From assembly GCA_902521615.1 (NCBI GenBank), contig CABYSJ010000004.1:1-64000 (forward strand): a stretch of DNA of 64,000 nucleotides. Direction: 5' to 3'. The stretch's first letter is position 1. Each line of letters begins with the position of its first letter. This DNA is from an uncultured Pelagibacteraceae bacterium (GTDB lineage Bacteria > Pseudomonadota > Alphaproteobacteria > Pelagibacterales > Pelagibacteraceae). Positions 52,303 through 62,162 of this stretch are shown here, piece after piece. A program made the position numbers and the translations under genes. The notes beneath the pieces were generated by a model, which saw nothing but the letters and a program-made list of their open reading frames with translations, was not told the origin of the DNA and made no database searches.

Positions 52303-53294
52303 TTGAAAAAAACCACCCACCAACAAAATATGGTAATACAGGTGTGCTAATAATCAATCTTGGTACACCCGATTCTACTAATTGGTTTGACATAAGAAAA
52401 TATTTAAAAGAGTTTCTTTCTGATAGAAGGGTTATTGAGGTAAATCCGCTAGTTTGGCAAATAATTTTAAATTTGTTTATTTTAAATTTCAGACCCTCTA
52501 AAACTGCTAAAGCTTATAAAGAAATCTGGATGAAAGAAGAAAATATTTCTCCACTTCTTTATTATACAAAAAAGCAAAGTGAGAAAATTTCAAATTCATT
52601 ATCAAAAGAAAACATAATAATAGATTTTGCGATGAGATATGGAAATCCAAGCATTAAGAGCAAGATTCATAAATTACATGAAATGGGTTGTGAAAACCTT
52701 GTGATACTTCCACTTTATCCACAATATGCAGCAGCCACAACAGCAACAGTTTGTGATGAGGTATACAGAACTTTGATGAAAATGAGGTGGCAACCTTCTT
52801 TAAAAATAATTCCTCATTACGAATCCAATCCGCTATACATTGATGCTCTTGTTAACTCCATTAACAAAAAAATCAAAGAAATTAATTGGAAACCAGATTT
52901 AATTATAGCCTCATACCACGGGATACCAAAAAAATATTTTGATAAAGGTGATCCCTATCACTGTTATTGTCATAAAACGACAAGACTTATTTCAGAAAAA
53001 TTCAACTCAATAGAAATTAAAACTACATTTCAGTCAAGATTTGGTCCACAAGAATGGCTTCAACCATATACTGACAAAACTCTTGAAAATTTACCCAATG
53101 AGGGTGTCAAAAAAGTTCTGACAATCTGTCCAGGCTTTGCATCCGATTGTGTAGAGACTTTAGAAGAAATAAAAATTCAAGGTAAAGAAAGTTTTTTAAA
53201 TTCAGGAGGAGAAAATTTTGATATGGTCCCCTGTTTAAATGATAATAGTGATCATATAATTTTGCTAAAATCCTTAATTGAAAGAAATATCTAA
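52299..53294 (+). CDS. hemH: Ferrochelatase
   Basis: HemH inserts Fe(II) into protoporphyrin IX. The 331-residue protein has GVLIINLGTPDSTN, FAMRYGNPSI, LPLYPQYAAATTATV, the metal-site histidine in ASYHGIPKKYFDKGDPYHCYC (near residue 205), and the glutamate region DCVETLEEI. Coupled to hemE and three bases before hemJ, so the last part of haem synthesis is in one operon. Confidence 0.97.
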   Translation: MIEKNHPPTKYGNTGVLIINLGTPDSTNWFDIRKYLKEFLSDRRVIEVNPLVWQIILNLFILNFRPSKTAKAYKEIWMKEENISPLLYYTKKQSEKISNSLSKENIIIDFAMRYGNPSIKSKIHKLHEMGCENLVILPLYPQYAAATTATVCDEVYRTLMKMRWQPSLKIIPHYESNPLYIDALVNSINKKIKEINWKPDLIIASYHGIPKKYFDKGDPYHCYCHKTTRLISEKFNSIEIKTTFQSRFGPQEWLQPYTDKTLENLPNEGVKKVLTICPGFASDCVETLEEIKIQGKESFLNSGGENFDMVPCLNDNSDHIILLKSLIERNI

Positions 53295-53297
53295 TAC

Positions 53298-53738
53298 ATG
53301 AATTCTTATTTATTATTTAAATCTTTACATATAATTGCTGTTGTTTCTTGGATGGCCGGTCTTTTATATCTTCCTAGAATTTTTGTTTACCACGTTGAAA
53401 ACAAAGACAAAAAAGAAGCAACCGATATATTTGAGGTGATGGAAAAAAAATTATTCTTTTACATTATGCGACCTGCAATGATTTTTACTTGGGTTTTTGG
53501 GCTAGTATTAATTTATCTTAATGGAATAGATATTTTCTCTCAATTATGGTTTCAAATAAAGATAGTCTTGGTGATATTGTTATCAGCATACAATGATTAT
53601 TTAGGAAAATGTCTTGTTTCTCTAAAAAATTCTACAAACACAAGATCTTCAAAATTCTTTAGAATTATTAATGAAATACCCACTGTAATCTTGATTATTG
53701 TTGTATTTTTAACTATTTTTAAGCCAATCTGGGGTTGA
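53298..53738 (+). CDS. hemJ: HemJ-type protoporphyrinogen IX oxidase
   Basis: A 146-residue four-helix membrane protein of the HemJ family, the oxidase used by many proteobacteria lacking HemG or HemY. Conserved features are SLHIIAVVSWMAGLLYLPRIFVYH, KLFFYIMRPAMIFTW and the NEIPTVILIIVVFL end. It binds haem and oxidises protoporphyrinogen for the adjacent ferrochelatase. Directly downstream of hemE-hemH. Confidence 0.93.
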   Translation: MNSYLLFKSLHIIAVVSWMAGLLYLPRIFVYHVENKDKKEATDIFEVMEKKLFFYIMRPAMIFTWVFGLVLIYLNGIDIFSQLWFQIKIVLVILLSAYNDYLGKCLVSLKNSTNTRSSKFFRIINEIPTVILIIVVFLTIFKPIWG

Positions 53739-53771
53739 AATAACTACAGCAGTATATATATTAATGCTATC

Positions 53772-53787
53772 TGATAAGTCCTTATCA
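53772..53787. promoter_or_regulatory. Perfect dyad just upstream of rho
   Basis: TGATAAG-TC-CTTATCA, two seven-base arms separated by two bases, ends 11 bases before the rho ATG. It covers the ribosome-binding area. As RNA it would form a six-pair hairpin that could limit translation; as DNA it could be an operator. rho is autoregulated in several bacteria, though by other means. Confidence 0.4.
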
Positions 53788-53798
53788 AAAAATTAATC

Positions 53799-55067
53799 AT
53801 GAATATTCAAGAACTAAAATTAAAATCTTCTGAACAGCTCATTACGCAAGCAGAGGAGCTTGGCATAGAAAATGCTAGCACGTTAAGAAAGCAGGAAATA
53901 CTTTTTGCAATCCTTAAGAAGGTTGCCGAAAAAGAGGAAATTACTGGAGTGGGTGTTTTGCAATTATTGCAAGACGGATTTGGCTTTTTAAGAGCAATGG
54001 AATCGAATTATCTTCCAGGGCCAGATGATATTTATGTGAGCCCGAGTCAAATTAGAAAATTTGGTTTGAGAACAGGAGATACAGTTGAAGGACCAGTGAG
54101 AGCTCCTAAAGAGGGAGAAAGATATTTTGCATTATTACAAGTTAGTAAGATAAATTTTGAGGAACCAGAAAAAGCAAGACACAAAATTGCATTTGATAAC
54201 TTAACGCCGTTATATCCAGATAAACAATTGGTGATGGAAGTTGAAACTACAAAAGTTGAGAAAAAACAAGATTTAACCCCAAGACTTATTGATCTAGTTA
54301 GTCCAATTGGCAAAGGACAAAGATCTATAATTATTTCTCCACCCAAAGCTGGAAAAACAATGATTTTGCAAAGCATAGCAAACTCAATAGCAAAAAATTA
54401 TCCAGAATGTTATCTAATGGTGTTACTAATTGATGAACGTCCAGAGGAAGTAACAGACATGCAAAGAACTGTAAAAGGTGAAGTAATTAGTTCTACTTTT
54501 GATGAACCGGCTCAAAGACACGTAGCAGTGGCTGAAATGGTAATTGAAAAAGCAAAAAGATTAACAGAGCATAAAAAGGATGTTATTATATTGTTAGATT
54601 CTATAACAAGATTGGGAAGAGCGTATAACGCAGTTATACCAAGCTCTGGTAAGGTTCTAACTGGAGGTGTTGATGCAAATGCACTTCAGAGACCTAAAAG
54701 ATTTTTTGGTGCAGCAAGAAATATTGAGGAGGGTGGTTCGTTAACAATTATTTCTACAGCTTTGATTGATACTGGAAGTAGAATGGATGAAGTAATTTTT
54801 GAAGAATTTAAAGGAACAGGTAATAGTGAAACAATATTAGATAGAAAAATCGCAGATAAAAGAATATACCCTGCAATTGATATAACAAAATCAGGAACAA
54901 GAAGAGAAGAATTATTATTTAACAAAGATGATCTCCAAAAAATGAATGTGCTCAGAAGAATAATTGCTCCAATGGGAACCATGGACGCTATTGAATTTAT
55001 AAATTCAAAATTAAAAGATACAAAAAACAATGCTGAGTTTTTTAACTCAATGAATAAACCTGCTTAA
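53799..55067 (+). CDS. rho: Transcription termination factor Rho
   Basis: Rho is the hexameric RNA helicase that ends untranslated transcripts. The 422-residue protein has the N-terminal Rho domain ([20 protein letters not shown]), the cold-shock-like RNA-binding domain with DGFGFLRA and [19 protein letters not shown], Walker [13 protein letters not shown] (near residue 182), Walker [17 protein letters not shown], and the Q and R loops. Normal length. In alphaproteobacteria rho lies in the origin region, before mnmE, as here. Confidence 0.98.
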   Translation: MNIQELKLKSSEQLITQAEELGIENASTLRKQEILFAILKKVAEKEEITGVGVLQLLQDGFGFLRAMESNYLPGPDDIYVSPSQIRKFGLRTGDTVEGPVRAPKEGERYFALLQVSKINFEEPEKARHKIAFDNLTPLYPDKQLVMEVETTKVEKKQDLTPRLIDLVSPIGKGQRSIIISPPKAGKTMILQSIANSIAKNYPECYLMVLLIDERPEEVTDMQRTVKGEVISSTFDEPAQRHVAVAEMVIEKAKRLTEHKKDVIILLDSITRLGRAYNAVIPSSGKVLTGGVDANALQRPKRFFGAARNIEEGGSLTIISTALIDTGSRMDEVIFEEFKGTGNSETILDRKIADKRIYPAIDITKSGTRREELLFNKDDLQKMNVLRRIIAPMGTMDAIEFINSKLKDTKNNAEFFNSMNKPA

Positions 55068-55130
55068 GAAAAATTTTTCATTACAATTTTAAGTTTTACA
55101 GAGACATAAATTTGAAGATATAATCTTTAA

Positions 55131-56462
55131 ATGACAATTTATGCTTTATCGAGTGGTCCTGGTATATCAGGTGTAGCTGTTATAAGACTTTCAGGACAAG
55201 AAACGTCAAAAGTAATTCAACTTTTAACTGGTAAGGAGCTACCAAAACCGAGAGTAGCAACATTAAGAAAAATCAATAAAATCAACACTTCTGAGCTGAT
55301 TGACGAGGGACTAATCCTTTGGTTTCCTGGCCCTGAGAGCTACACAGGCGAAGATATGGCTGAAATCCAAGTTCATGGAAGCAAAGCTGTTGTGGATGCC
55401 CTACATTCCTCTCTTTCAGATATAGAAAATTGTAGATTAGCTGAGCCAGGTGAATTTACAAAACTAGCATTTCTAAATGGAAAAATAAATTTACTTAAAG
55501 CAGAAAGTATTGCTGATTTGATTTCTTCAGAGACAGAAATTCAAAGACAACAAGCAATTAAAATCATGAATGGAAAATCATCTGATCAATTTAATTTTCT
55601 TAGAGAAAAACTTTTAAAAATTTTATCACATGTTGAGGCAAAAATTGATTTTCCAGAGGAAGATCTGCCTAATAATATTTTAGAAGAAATCAAAAACGGT
55701 TCAGATGAAGCAATAAATAAAATTAAAAAAATATTAAACGATCAAAAAGTTGGAGAAAGAATTAGAGAAGGTTTTAAAATTGCTATCTTAGGGCCAACTA
55801 ATGCTGGTAAATCTAGCTTGATGAATCACTTATCTAATCGAGATGTAGCAATCGTTTCTGAAATCGCAGGTACGACTAGAGACGTGATTGAAACCCATTT
55901 AAATATAGACGGTTATCCAGTTGTAATTTCTGATACAGCCGGAATAAGAGATTCTAAAGATGAGATAGAAAAAAAAGGAATTAAATTATCTCTAAATAGA
56001 GCTGAAGAAGCAGATTTAAAGCTTGTTGTGGTTGATGTAAAAAGCCCTAATTTTACTGATGTTTTGAAGGATTTGCTATATGAAAATGCAATTTTAGTTG
56101 TAAATAAGTCTGATCTTTTAAAAAAAGATATTGATCCTGAAATTAAAAAAACAAATCATGTTTTAATTTCGATTAAAGAAAATAAAAACATTGAAGAATT
56201 AATATTAAAAATAAAAAATAATTTAAAAAATAAATTTCTTACAAGTGATGATATTTTAATTACAAGGGAGAGACACAGGCAACATTTGCAACAGTGTTTG
56301 GATCATCTAATTAACTTTAATCAAAAAAAAGAAATCGAAGATTTTGATAAAGCTGCAGAAGATCTAAGATTAGCTACTAGACATTTAGGTATGATAGTTG
56401 GAAAAGTTGATGTAGAGGAGATATTAGGTAGTATTTTCAACGATTTTTGTATCGGCAAGTAA
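55131..56462 (+). CDS. mnmE: tRNA modification GTPase MnmE
   Basis: MnmE with MnmG adds the carboxymethylaminomethyl group to U34 of tRNAs. The 443-residue protein has the folate-binding N-domain (MTIYALSSGPGISGVAVIRLSG, ESYTGEDMAEIQVHG), the G domain with GPTNAGKSSL (near residue 223), DTAGIRDS and NKSDL, and the C-terminal FCIGK whose cysteine is needed for activity. It is followed by mnmG after 116 bases. Confidence 0.98.
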   Translation: MTIYALSSGPGISGVAVIRLSGQETSKVIQLLTGKELPKPRVATLRKINKINTSELIDEGLILWFPGPESYTGEDMAEIQVHGSKAVVDALHSSLSDIENCRLAEPGEFTKLAFLNGKINLLKAESIADLISSETEIQRQQAIKIMNGKSSDQFNFLREKLLKILSHVEAKIDFPEEDLPNNILEEIKNGSDEAINKIKKILNDQKVGERIREGFKIAILGPTNAGKSSLMNHLSNRDVAIVSEIAGTTRDVIETHLNIDGYPVVISDTAGIRDSKDEIEKKGIKLSLNRAEEADLKLVVVDVKSPNFTDVLKDLLYENAILVVNKSDLLKKDIDPEIKKTNHVLISIKENKNIEELILKIKNNLKNKFLTSDDILITRERHRQHLQQCLDHLINFNQKKEIEDFDKAAEDLRLATRHLGMIVGKVDVEEILGSIFNDFCIGK

Positions 56463-56510
56463 TACCCTATTTTGTTGGTTTTTATATTTTTTCTATCAAA
56501 AAACGTTGAT

Positions 56511-56541
56511 AAATAAGGCTTATTTACAAAAAATTAAGCCT
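56511..56541. promoter_or_regulatory. Palindrome and overlapping inverted repeat upstream of mnmG
   Basis: The mnmE-mnmG gap contains AAATAAG-G-CTTATTT (56511-56525), seven-base perfect arms around one base. Its right part also pairs as AGGCTTA (56516-56522) with TAAGCCT (56535-56541). Either could be an operator, a promoter-proximal protein site, or alternative RNA hairpins between the genes. The remaining bases show nothing clear. Confidence 0.35.
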
Positions 56542-56578
56542 ATCTTGTAAATTATATAATCACATATAGATTTGGATT

Positions 56579-58450
56579 ATGAAAAATGATTTATCATTTG
56601 ATGTAGTTGTAATTGGAGGAGGCCATGCTGGATGTGAAGCTGCAGCAGCTTCTGCTCGTCTTGGAGTGAACACTGCCTTATTTACTCATAAAATAGAAAC
56701 TATCGGGGAGATGTCCTGTAACCCGGCAATAGGAGGCTTGGGTAAAGGTCATTTAGTTAGAGAAATAGATGCCCTTGATGGTGTTATGGGAGATGTAGCA
56801 GATAAATCAGGTATACAATTTAGATTATTAAATAGAAGTAGAGGGCCAGCAGTCAGAGGACCAAGAACTCAATCAGATAGATCTCTTTATCGTAAATATA
56901 TGCAAGAAATACTGCTAAACTATTGTAATTTAAGCGTTTTTTCAGATCCAGTTATAAAGTTTATTTTTAATGAAAATTCAATAAGTGGATTTGAAACTAA
57001 AGAAGGAAAGAAAGTTCTATCGAATAAGATAATACTTACAACAGGGACTTTTTTGAATGGTTTGATACATATAGGTGATGAAAGAACTCCAGCAGGTAGA
57101 TACGACGAAAAACCTTCTACAGGTTTGAGTGAACAATTAGCAAAATATAATTTTAAAATTGGAAGATTAAAAACAGGAACACCACCAAGGTTAGATTCCA
57201 GGACAATTAATTTTGAAAACTTAGAAGAACAATTCGCAGATGACGATCCTTATTTTTTTTCATTCTTAACAAAAAAAAATCTAAATAAACAAATATCTTG
57301 TCGAGTGACTTACACAAACGAAAAGGTTCATAACATTATAGAAAAGAATTTATCAAAGAGCGCTATGTACTCTGGTAGTATAAAAGGGGTAGGCCCAAGA
57401 TATTGTCCATCTATAGAAGATAAGATAGTAAAATTTGCAGACAAAGTTCGTCACCAGATATTTTTGGAGCCAGAAGGTCTAAATGATTACACAATTTACC
57501 CAAATGGTATATCAACATCACTTCCAGCTGAGATACAACAAGAAATATGCAACAATATCAATGGTTTAGAGAATGTTAATATATTAAGACCGGGATATGC
57601 AATAGAATATGATTATATAGATCCACGTGAACTATTCCTAACTCTTGAAACCAAGAAGATAAGTAATCTTTATCTTGCCGGTCAAATTAACGGAACAACA
57701 GGATATGAGGAAGCTGCTGCACAAGGCCTTATAGCAGGTATAAATGCTGCCTTGTCTGTTAAAAAATTTGAACCATTCATACTTGATAGATCTGATGCCT
57801 ACATTGGAGTAATGATCGATGATTTGGTAACAAAAGGAGTAGCAGAGCCATACCGTATGTTTACATCAAGAGCCGAATATCGATTAAGTTTGAGATCCGA
57901 TAATGCTGATCAAAGATTAACTGCAAAGGGAATAGAAATTGGTTTAATAAGTAATGAAAGAAAAGCAATATATTTGAGTAAATTTGAAAAAATTAGCCAA
58001 ATAAATTCAAAAATGAGAGATTCCAAGATTTCACCATCTAAAGCTCAGAAATTTGGAATAAAAATAGCAAAAGACGGAATATTGCGATCATCAAGCGAAG
58101 TTTTAACCCAAAAAGGGGTAAATATGAATAAAATTAGAGAAATATGGTCTGATATACCCTTTTTTAGCAAAGAAATCGATGAACAGGTAGAAATAAATGC
58201 TCATTATAGGGGCTATTTAAAGAAGCAAAAAGCTGATATTTTAGCATTTAAGAGGGACGAAAACCTAATTATTCCTGATAAAATCAATTATGATGGGCTA
58301 TCAGGTTTGTCTAATGAGGTAAAAGCAAAATTTAAAGAAATTAAGCCTAAAACAATGGGTCAAGCTCTAAGAATTGACGGAATAACTCCTGCCGCTGTAT
58401 ATATTTTGTTGTCACATGTCAAAAGAAAGTCTATTAAGCATATAGCTTAA
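56579..58450 (+). CDS. mnmG: tRNA modification FAD enzyme MnmG
   Basis: MnmG (GidA) works with MnmE on wobble U34. The 623-residue flavoprotein has the FAD loop [20 protein letters not shown] at residues 11-30, [25 protein letters not shown]-like sequence here read as [14 protein letters not shown], the LKTGTPPR segment (near 200), [17 protein letters not shown], and a C-terminal helical tail that binds MnmE. Complete. It overlaps rsmG by one base. Confidence 0.98.
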   Translation: MKNDLSFDVVVIGGGHAGCEAAAASARLGVNTALFTHKIETIGEMSCNPAIGGLGKGHLVREIDALDGVMGDVADKSGIQFRLLNRSRGPAVRGPRTQSDRSLYRKYMQEILLNYCNLSVFSDPVIKFIFNENSISGFETKEGKKVLSNKIILTTGTFLNGLIHIGDERTPAGRYDEKPSTGLSEQLAKYNFKIGRLKTGTPPRLDSRTINFENLEEQFADDDPYFFSFLTKKNLNKQISCRVTYTNEKVHNIIEKNLSKSAMYSGSIKGVGPRYCPSIEDKIVKFADKVRHQIFLEPEGLNDYTIYPNGISTSLPAEIQQEICNNINGLENVNILRPGYAIEYDYIDPRELFLTLETKKISNLYLAGQINGTTGYEEAAAQGLIAGINAALSVKKFEPFILDRSDAYIGVMIDDLVTKGVAEPYRMFTSRAEYRLSLRSDNADQRLTAKGIEIGLISNERKAIYLSKFEKISQINSKMRDSKISPSKAQKFGIKIAKDGILRSSSEVLTQKGVNMNKIREIWSDIPFFSKEIDEQVEINAHYRGYLKKQKADILAFKRDENLIIPDKINYDGLSGLSNEVKAKFKEIKPKTMGQALRIDGITPAAVYILLSHVKRKSIKHIA

Positions 58451-59094
58451 TGGATCAGGAAATTTTAAATTTTTATTCTAGAATTAATTACTTAAATGTT
58501 TCACGTGAAACATTTTTGGACTTTGAAAACTATATATCTATGATTCTTGAAAAAAATAAAAAAATCAACATAATTAGCCAAAATACAGCATCAAAAAAGG
58601 CTATAATTGACCGCCATATTATAGATTCTGCACAAATAATTGATTTTGTTGATTTAAATAGCAATACAACCACAGATATAGGCTCAGGAGGCGGTATGCC
58701 AGGTATAATCGTGGCAATTATACTAAAAAATATGAAAAATAATATGAATGTGCACCTTTATGAAAAAAGTTATCATAAAAGCCATTTTTTAAAGGAAGTT
58801 TCAAAAAAATTGAGTTTAAACACAAAGGTTTTCCAAAAAAATATTTTTGAAATAAAAAATTTAGAAACAGGAACAATAATGTCCAGAGCATTTAAGCCAA
58901 TGCCAGTAGTTTTAGATTTAGTATATGAAAATTTTTCAAAATATAAAAATTTAATTTTTTTTATGGGAAAGAATGGAAAAAAAATTTTTGAAGATTCCAA
59001 AAAAAATTGGAAGTTGGAGTATATAGAAAAGAAAAGTTTAACAAGTGAAGACTCATTTTTAATAAATATTAAAAAAATTAAAAAAATAAATTAA
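58450..59094 (+). CDS. rsmG: 16S rRNA (guanine527-N7)-methyltransferase RsmG
   Basis: RsmG (GidB) methylates G527 of 16S rRNA. The 214-residue protein has the N-terminal NVSRETFLDFENYI segment (its codons contain parS), then motif I TTDIGSGGGMPGIIVAI (near residue 77), VHLYEKSYHKSHFLKEV and IMSRAFKPM. The usual ARA-A motif is present as SRAFKP. The C-terminus is lysine-rich. Coupled to mnmG and directly before parA. Confidence 0.95.
   Translation: MDQEILNFYSRINYLNVSRETFLDFENYISMILEKNKKINIISQNTASKKAIIDRHIIDSAQIIDFVDLNSNTTTDIGSGGGMPGIIVAIILKNMKNNMNVHLYEKSYHKSHFLKEVSKKLSLNTKVFQKNIFEIKNLETGTIMSRAFKPMPVVLDLVYENFSKYKNLIFFMGKNGKKIFEDSKKNWKLEYIEKKSLTSEDSFLINIKKIKKIN
58497..58512. other. parS centromere site inside rsmG
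   Basis: TGTTTCACGTGAAACA is a perfect 16-base palindrome equal to the universal bacterial parS consensus bound by ParB. It is read in frame as part of NVSRETF near the start of rsmG. parA and parB follow about 0.6 and 1.4 kb downstream, and the candidate oriC lies about 7 kb upstream. I saw no second copy in the window. Confidence 0.95.
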
Positions 59095-59889
59095 ATGCAA
59101 ATTATTTCAGTAATAAATCAAAAGGGTGGGGTTGGAAAAACTACTACTGTGATAAATCTTGCGGCAGGTTTATCTCAAATAGATAAAAAAATTTTAGTAA
59201 TTGACTTAGATCCACAAGGTAACGCTACCACAGGTCTAGGATTATCTAATATGGATAACTCAAGTGATACAATTTATGGAGTATTGAATGGAACTAGAGA
59301 AATTAGTGATGTGATTAAAAAAACGCAGTTCGAAAATCTAGATATTATAACTTCTAATGTTGATTTATCAGGTTTAGAAGTAGAGACGGCTGATGACAGT
59401 AATAGGGCTTTTATACTTAAGACTAAATTAACCCCATATTTAAACGATTCTAGAAGATTATATGATTATGTCTTGATCGATTGCCCACCTTCGTTAAGCT
59501 TGTTGACAGTCATGGCACTTGTAAGTTCAAACTCTCTATTGGTACCACTTCAGACTGAATTTTTTGCTTTAGAGGGTTTAACGCAGTTAATGAAAACGAT
59601 CGAAAGGATAAAAGTAAGCTTAAATCCAGTTTTGAAAATCAGGGGTATACTTTTAACTATGTATGACAAAAGAAATAAGCTTTCATCTCAAGTAGAGAAA
59701 GAAGCTAGGGATTATTTTAGTGAAAAAGTTTACTCAACTGTCATACCAAGGAACGTCAGACTATCAGAAGCACCCTCCCATGGTATGCCAGTATTGATTT
59801 ATGATAAGACATGTCCTGGAAGCAAATCTTACTTTAATTTTACTGACGAGTTTATGAATCAAGAATCAACAATTGGGAGTGCTGCTTAA
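59095..59889 (+). CDS. parA: Chromosome partitioning ATPase ParA
   Basis: ParA is the Walker-type ATPase that drives segregation of ParB-parS complexes. The 264-residue protein starts MQIISVINQKGGVGKTTTVINLAA (deviant Walker A at residues 10-17), then VIDLDPQGNATTGLG, and YVLIDCPPSLSLLTVMAL, typical chromosomal ParA/Soj. It starts directly at the rsmG stop and overlaps parB by one base. Confidence 0.98.
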   Translation: MQIISVINQKGGVGKTTTVINLAAGLSQIDKKILVIDLDPQGNATTGLGLSNMDNSSDTIYGVLNGTREISDVIKKTQFENLDIITSNVDLSGLEVETADDSNRAFILKTKLTPYLNDSRRLYDYVLIDCPPSLSLLTVMALVSSNSLLVPLQTEFFALEGLTQLMKTIERIKVSLNPVLKIRGILLTMYDKRNKLSSQVEKEARDYFSEKVYSTVIPRNVRLSEAPSHGMPVLIYDKTCPGSKSYFNFTDEFMNQESTIGSAA

Positions 59890-60731
59890 TGGATAAGATT
59901 AAAAAAGGATTAGGAAGAGGACTTTCATCGCTGATTGGTGAGACGAAAATTGAACCTCAAAAAAATCAGATATCGATTAGCGATCTGGTCCCAAATAAGT
60001 ATCAACCAAGAAAGATATTTGATGAAACTAGTTTAGAAGATCTAACCAATTCGATTAAAGAAAGAGGAATGATACAGCCTATAATTGTTAGAAATTCAAA
60101 AAATGATAGAACAAAGTTTGAAATAATTGCAGGTGAGAGAAGATGGCTAGCAGCACAAAGAGCTGGTCTTCACAATGTCCCTGTTGTCATAACGGAAGCA
60201 GATGATTTAAAATCTTTAGAATTTGCTATTGTAGAAAATGTTCAAAGACACGACCTAAATCCTCTTGAAGAAGCTCAAGGATATAAACGATTGATAGATG
60301 AATTTTCTTATGATCAAGAAAAAGTGTCAAAGTTCATTGGAAAGAGCAGGAGCCACATAACTAATTCTTTGCGTCTCCTTACTTTACCAGATGATGTGAT
60401 CAAATTAATTGAAACTCAAAAATTAACAGCAGGTCATGCTAAAGTTTTAGTAGGTCTTGAAAATGCAAGTTTTGTAGCATCAAAAATCATTGAAAAAAAA
60501 CTTTCAGTTAGACAAGCAGAAAATTTTGTAAAAATATTCAAAAATAAAAAACAAAAATCTCGAATTTCTAAAGACACAAATATCACTGCTCTTGAATTAT
60601 CTATTTCTAACAAAATAGGTTTAAATGTTGACATACAAAATACTAAAAGAAATAAGGGCACAATAAGTTTTGAATATAAAGACTTAGATCAATTAAACAA
60701 AATTATTGATATTATAAAAGCTAATTACTAG
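59889..60731 (+). CDS. parB: Chromosome partitioning protein ParB
   Basis: ParB binds parS and spreads as a CTP-dependent DNA clamp. The 280-residue protein has GLGRGLSSLIG at the N-terminus, the CTP/arginine-rich box IIAGERRWLAAQRAGL (near residue 78), the ENVQRHDLNPLEEAQGYKRL motif, the helix-turn-helix region VSKFIGKSRSHITNSLRLL (near 138), and a short C-terminal dimer domain. Complete; overlaps holA tail to tail by 11 bases. Confidence 0.98.
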   Translation: MDKIKKGLGRGLSSLIGETKIEPQKNQISISDLVPNKYQPRKIFDETSLEDLTNSIKERGMIQPIIVRNSKNDRTKFEIIAGERRWLAAQRAGLHNVPVVITEADDLKSLEFAIVENVQRHDLNPLEEAQGYKRLIDEFSYDQEKVSKFIGKSRSHITNSLRLLTLPDDVIKLIETQKLTAGHAKVLVGLENASFVASKIIEKKLSVRQAENFVKIFKNKKQKSRISKDTNITALELSISNKIGLNVDIQNTKRNKGTISFEYKDLDQLNKIIDIIKANY

Positions 60732-61713
60732 TTTTTTTTGTTGTCTGATCTAAAATAAAATCAGTAACTATACTAACAGCATTACCCAAGTTTCTTTTAA
60801 TAATTAACTCCAATTCGCTCAATTTATACGTTAATTCTCTAAGGTTTTTGGGAGACCATTTGAGCAATTGCTGTTTTGTGATTTCTTTATCTTTCCAGAA
60901 TATAGGTGGTTTTGCTGTTGATATTGTTAAGTCGAGGTTTTTATTACTCTCAAAATTGTCTGAAAGTATTAATATTTTTTTAGATTTATTTAAGAATGTT
61001 CGTAAAATTAAAACACAATCTTCATTGTTAAAATTATTTTCGTTTAAAATTTTTAAAATTTTATTTTTATTTTTTGCTAAACAATTATCAATTAACTCAG
61101 AGATGCTGTGATTTTCTGATAGATTGGTTAATTTAGCTAGAATTTCTGGAGATATTTTTTTCCCATTTTTTGTGTAATAATCTATTTTTTTTAATTCACT
61201 AAAAAGATTTTTCCTATCACCATTACACTTATTAACAACAGCATTAATATTTGATTGTGATAATATTATATTTCTTTCTTTTAAAAAGTTGTAGGCTAAT
61301 TTAGACAAAGTCTGCTCATTATCAGGATAGAAAGCTGTGCAAATTAAATTATTATTTTTTTCGAAATAAGATCTTAATTTTGATTTTTTTTCTAAATTAT
61401 CTGAGTCAATTAATATTTTGAAATCTTCAAAATTTTTATTCTCAATATTTTCAATTATTTTAATTATTTTATCAGTAGCTCTTTTAATTATTATAACTTT
61501 TTCATCTTCAAAAAGAGATTTTGAGAATATTTTGTTAAATAAAATATCTGGATTTTCTAGAATTTCTTTTTCTTCATAATTTATAATATTCTCTTTTTTT
61601 CCAAATATTGTATCAATTGCTTCACTTTTAAGACCCTCATTTTTACCATAAAACAAAATCATATTATGATTGTTAGCTTTTATTTTTTTTAATTCGAAAG
61701 ATTTAATTATCAT
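60721..61713 (-). CDS. holA: DNA polymerase III delta subunit (clamp loader)
   Basis: HolA opens the beta clamp within the clamp loader. The 330-residue protein is strongly AT-biased in amino acid use, yet shows the family layout: an N-terminal MILFYGKNEGLKSEAI, IIIKRATDKI, a middle lid region, and a C-terminal helical collar (WSPKNLRELTYKLSELELIIKRNLGN). Position after lptE and leuS, convergent with parB, is the standard alphaproteobacterial arrangement and supports the call. Confidence 0.92.
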   Translation of the reverse strand: MIIKSFELKKIKANNHNMILFYGKNEGLKSEAIDTIFGKKENIINYEEKEILENPDILFNKIFSKSLFEDEKVIIIKRATDKIIKIIENIENKNFEDFKILIDSDNLEKKSKLRSYFEKNNNLICTAFYPDNEQTLSKLAYNFLKERNIILSQSNINAVVNKCNGDRKNLFSELKKIDYYTKNGKKISPEILAKLTNLSENHSISELIDNCLAKNKNKILKILNENNFNNEDCVLILRTFLNKSKKILILSDNFESNKNLDLTISTAKPPIFWKDKEITKQQLLKWSPKNLRELTYKLSELELIIKRNLGNAVSIVTDFILDQTTKKTSN

Positions 61714-62158
61714 CTAATGACAGTAAATATAAAATTAATTTATCTTTTGTAGCAGCAGCAAAATTTTTTTTAATTTCTCTCTCATACTCTGTTTCTTCAA
61801 AATTTTCTGAATTATTTTTAACATTTATGCTGTCGGCATAATTTACCTTCAGATTATTTTTAGATATAATAGTAAATTCTAAATTTATATTTATTTTAAA
61901 ATCAGTTGCTATACCTGCTGTATTTCTAGTAATTGTATCTTTTGCATATGAAGACTTAATACTAAGATCAAAATTATTAGTAGAGTTTGAATTTGATGCT
62001 AATTTTAATTGACTCTTCATAAAGTTATTTGTTTGAAAATCACCTTCCATATTTTTAATTGTAATAATCAAGTCTTGTTGATTTTTGTTTTTCAAAACAG
62101 ATGTATAACCACAACTATACACTAACGTTAGTATAACCAGCAGAATAATTCTTTTCAT
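61703..62158 (-). CDS. lptE: LPS-assembly lipoprotein LptE
   Basis: LptE plugs LptD in the outer membrane during lipopolysaccharide insertion. The 151-residue protein has a lipoprotein signal (MKRIILLVILTLVYSCGY) with Cys16 as the lipidation site. The rest is poorly conserved, as LptE is, with a beta-rich domain and NFAAATKDKLILYLLSL at the end. The leuS-lptE-holA order is the main support. It overlaps holA by 11 bases and follows leuS by four. Confidence 0.85.
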   Translation of the reverse strand: MKRIILLVILTLVYSCGYTSVLKNKNQQDLIITIKNMEGDFQTNNFMKSQLKLASNSNSTNNFDLSIKSSYAKDTITRNTAGIATDFKININLEFTIISKNNLKVNYADSINVKNNSENFEETEYEREIKKNFAAATKDKLILYLLSLDDN

Positions 62159-62162
62159 TTGA

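Noticed and set aside
54047-55030. Two minus-strand ORFs inside rho
   Set aside because: Antisense shadows of a conserved gene; no start context or homology.
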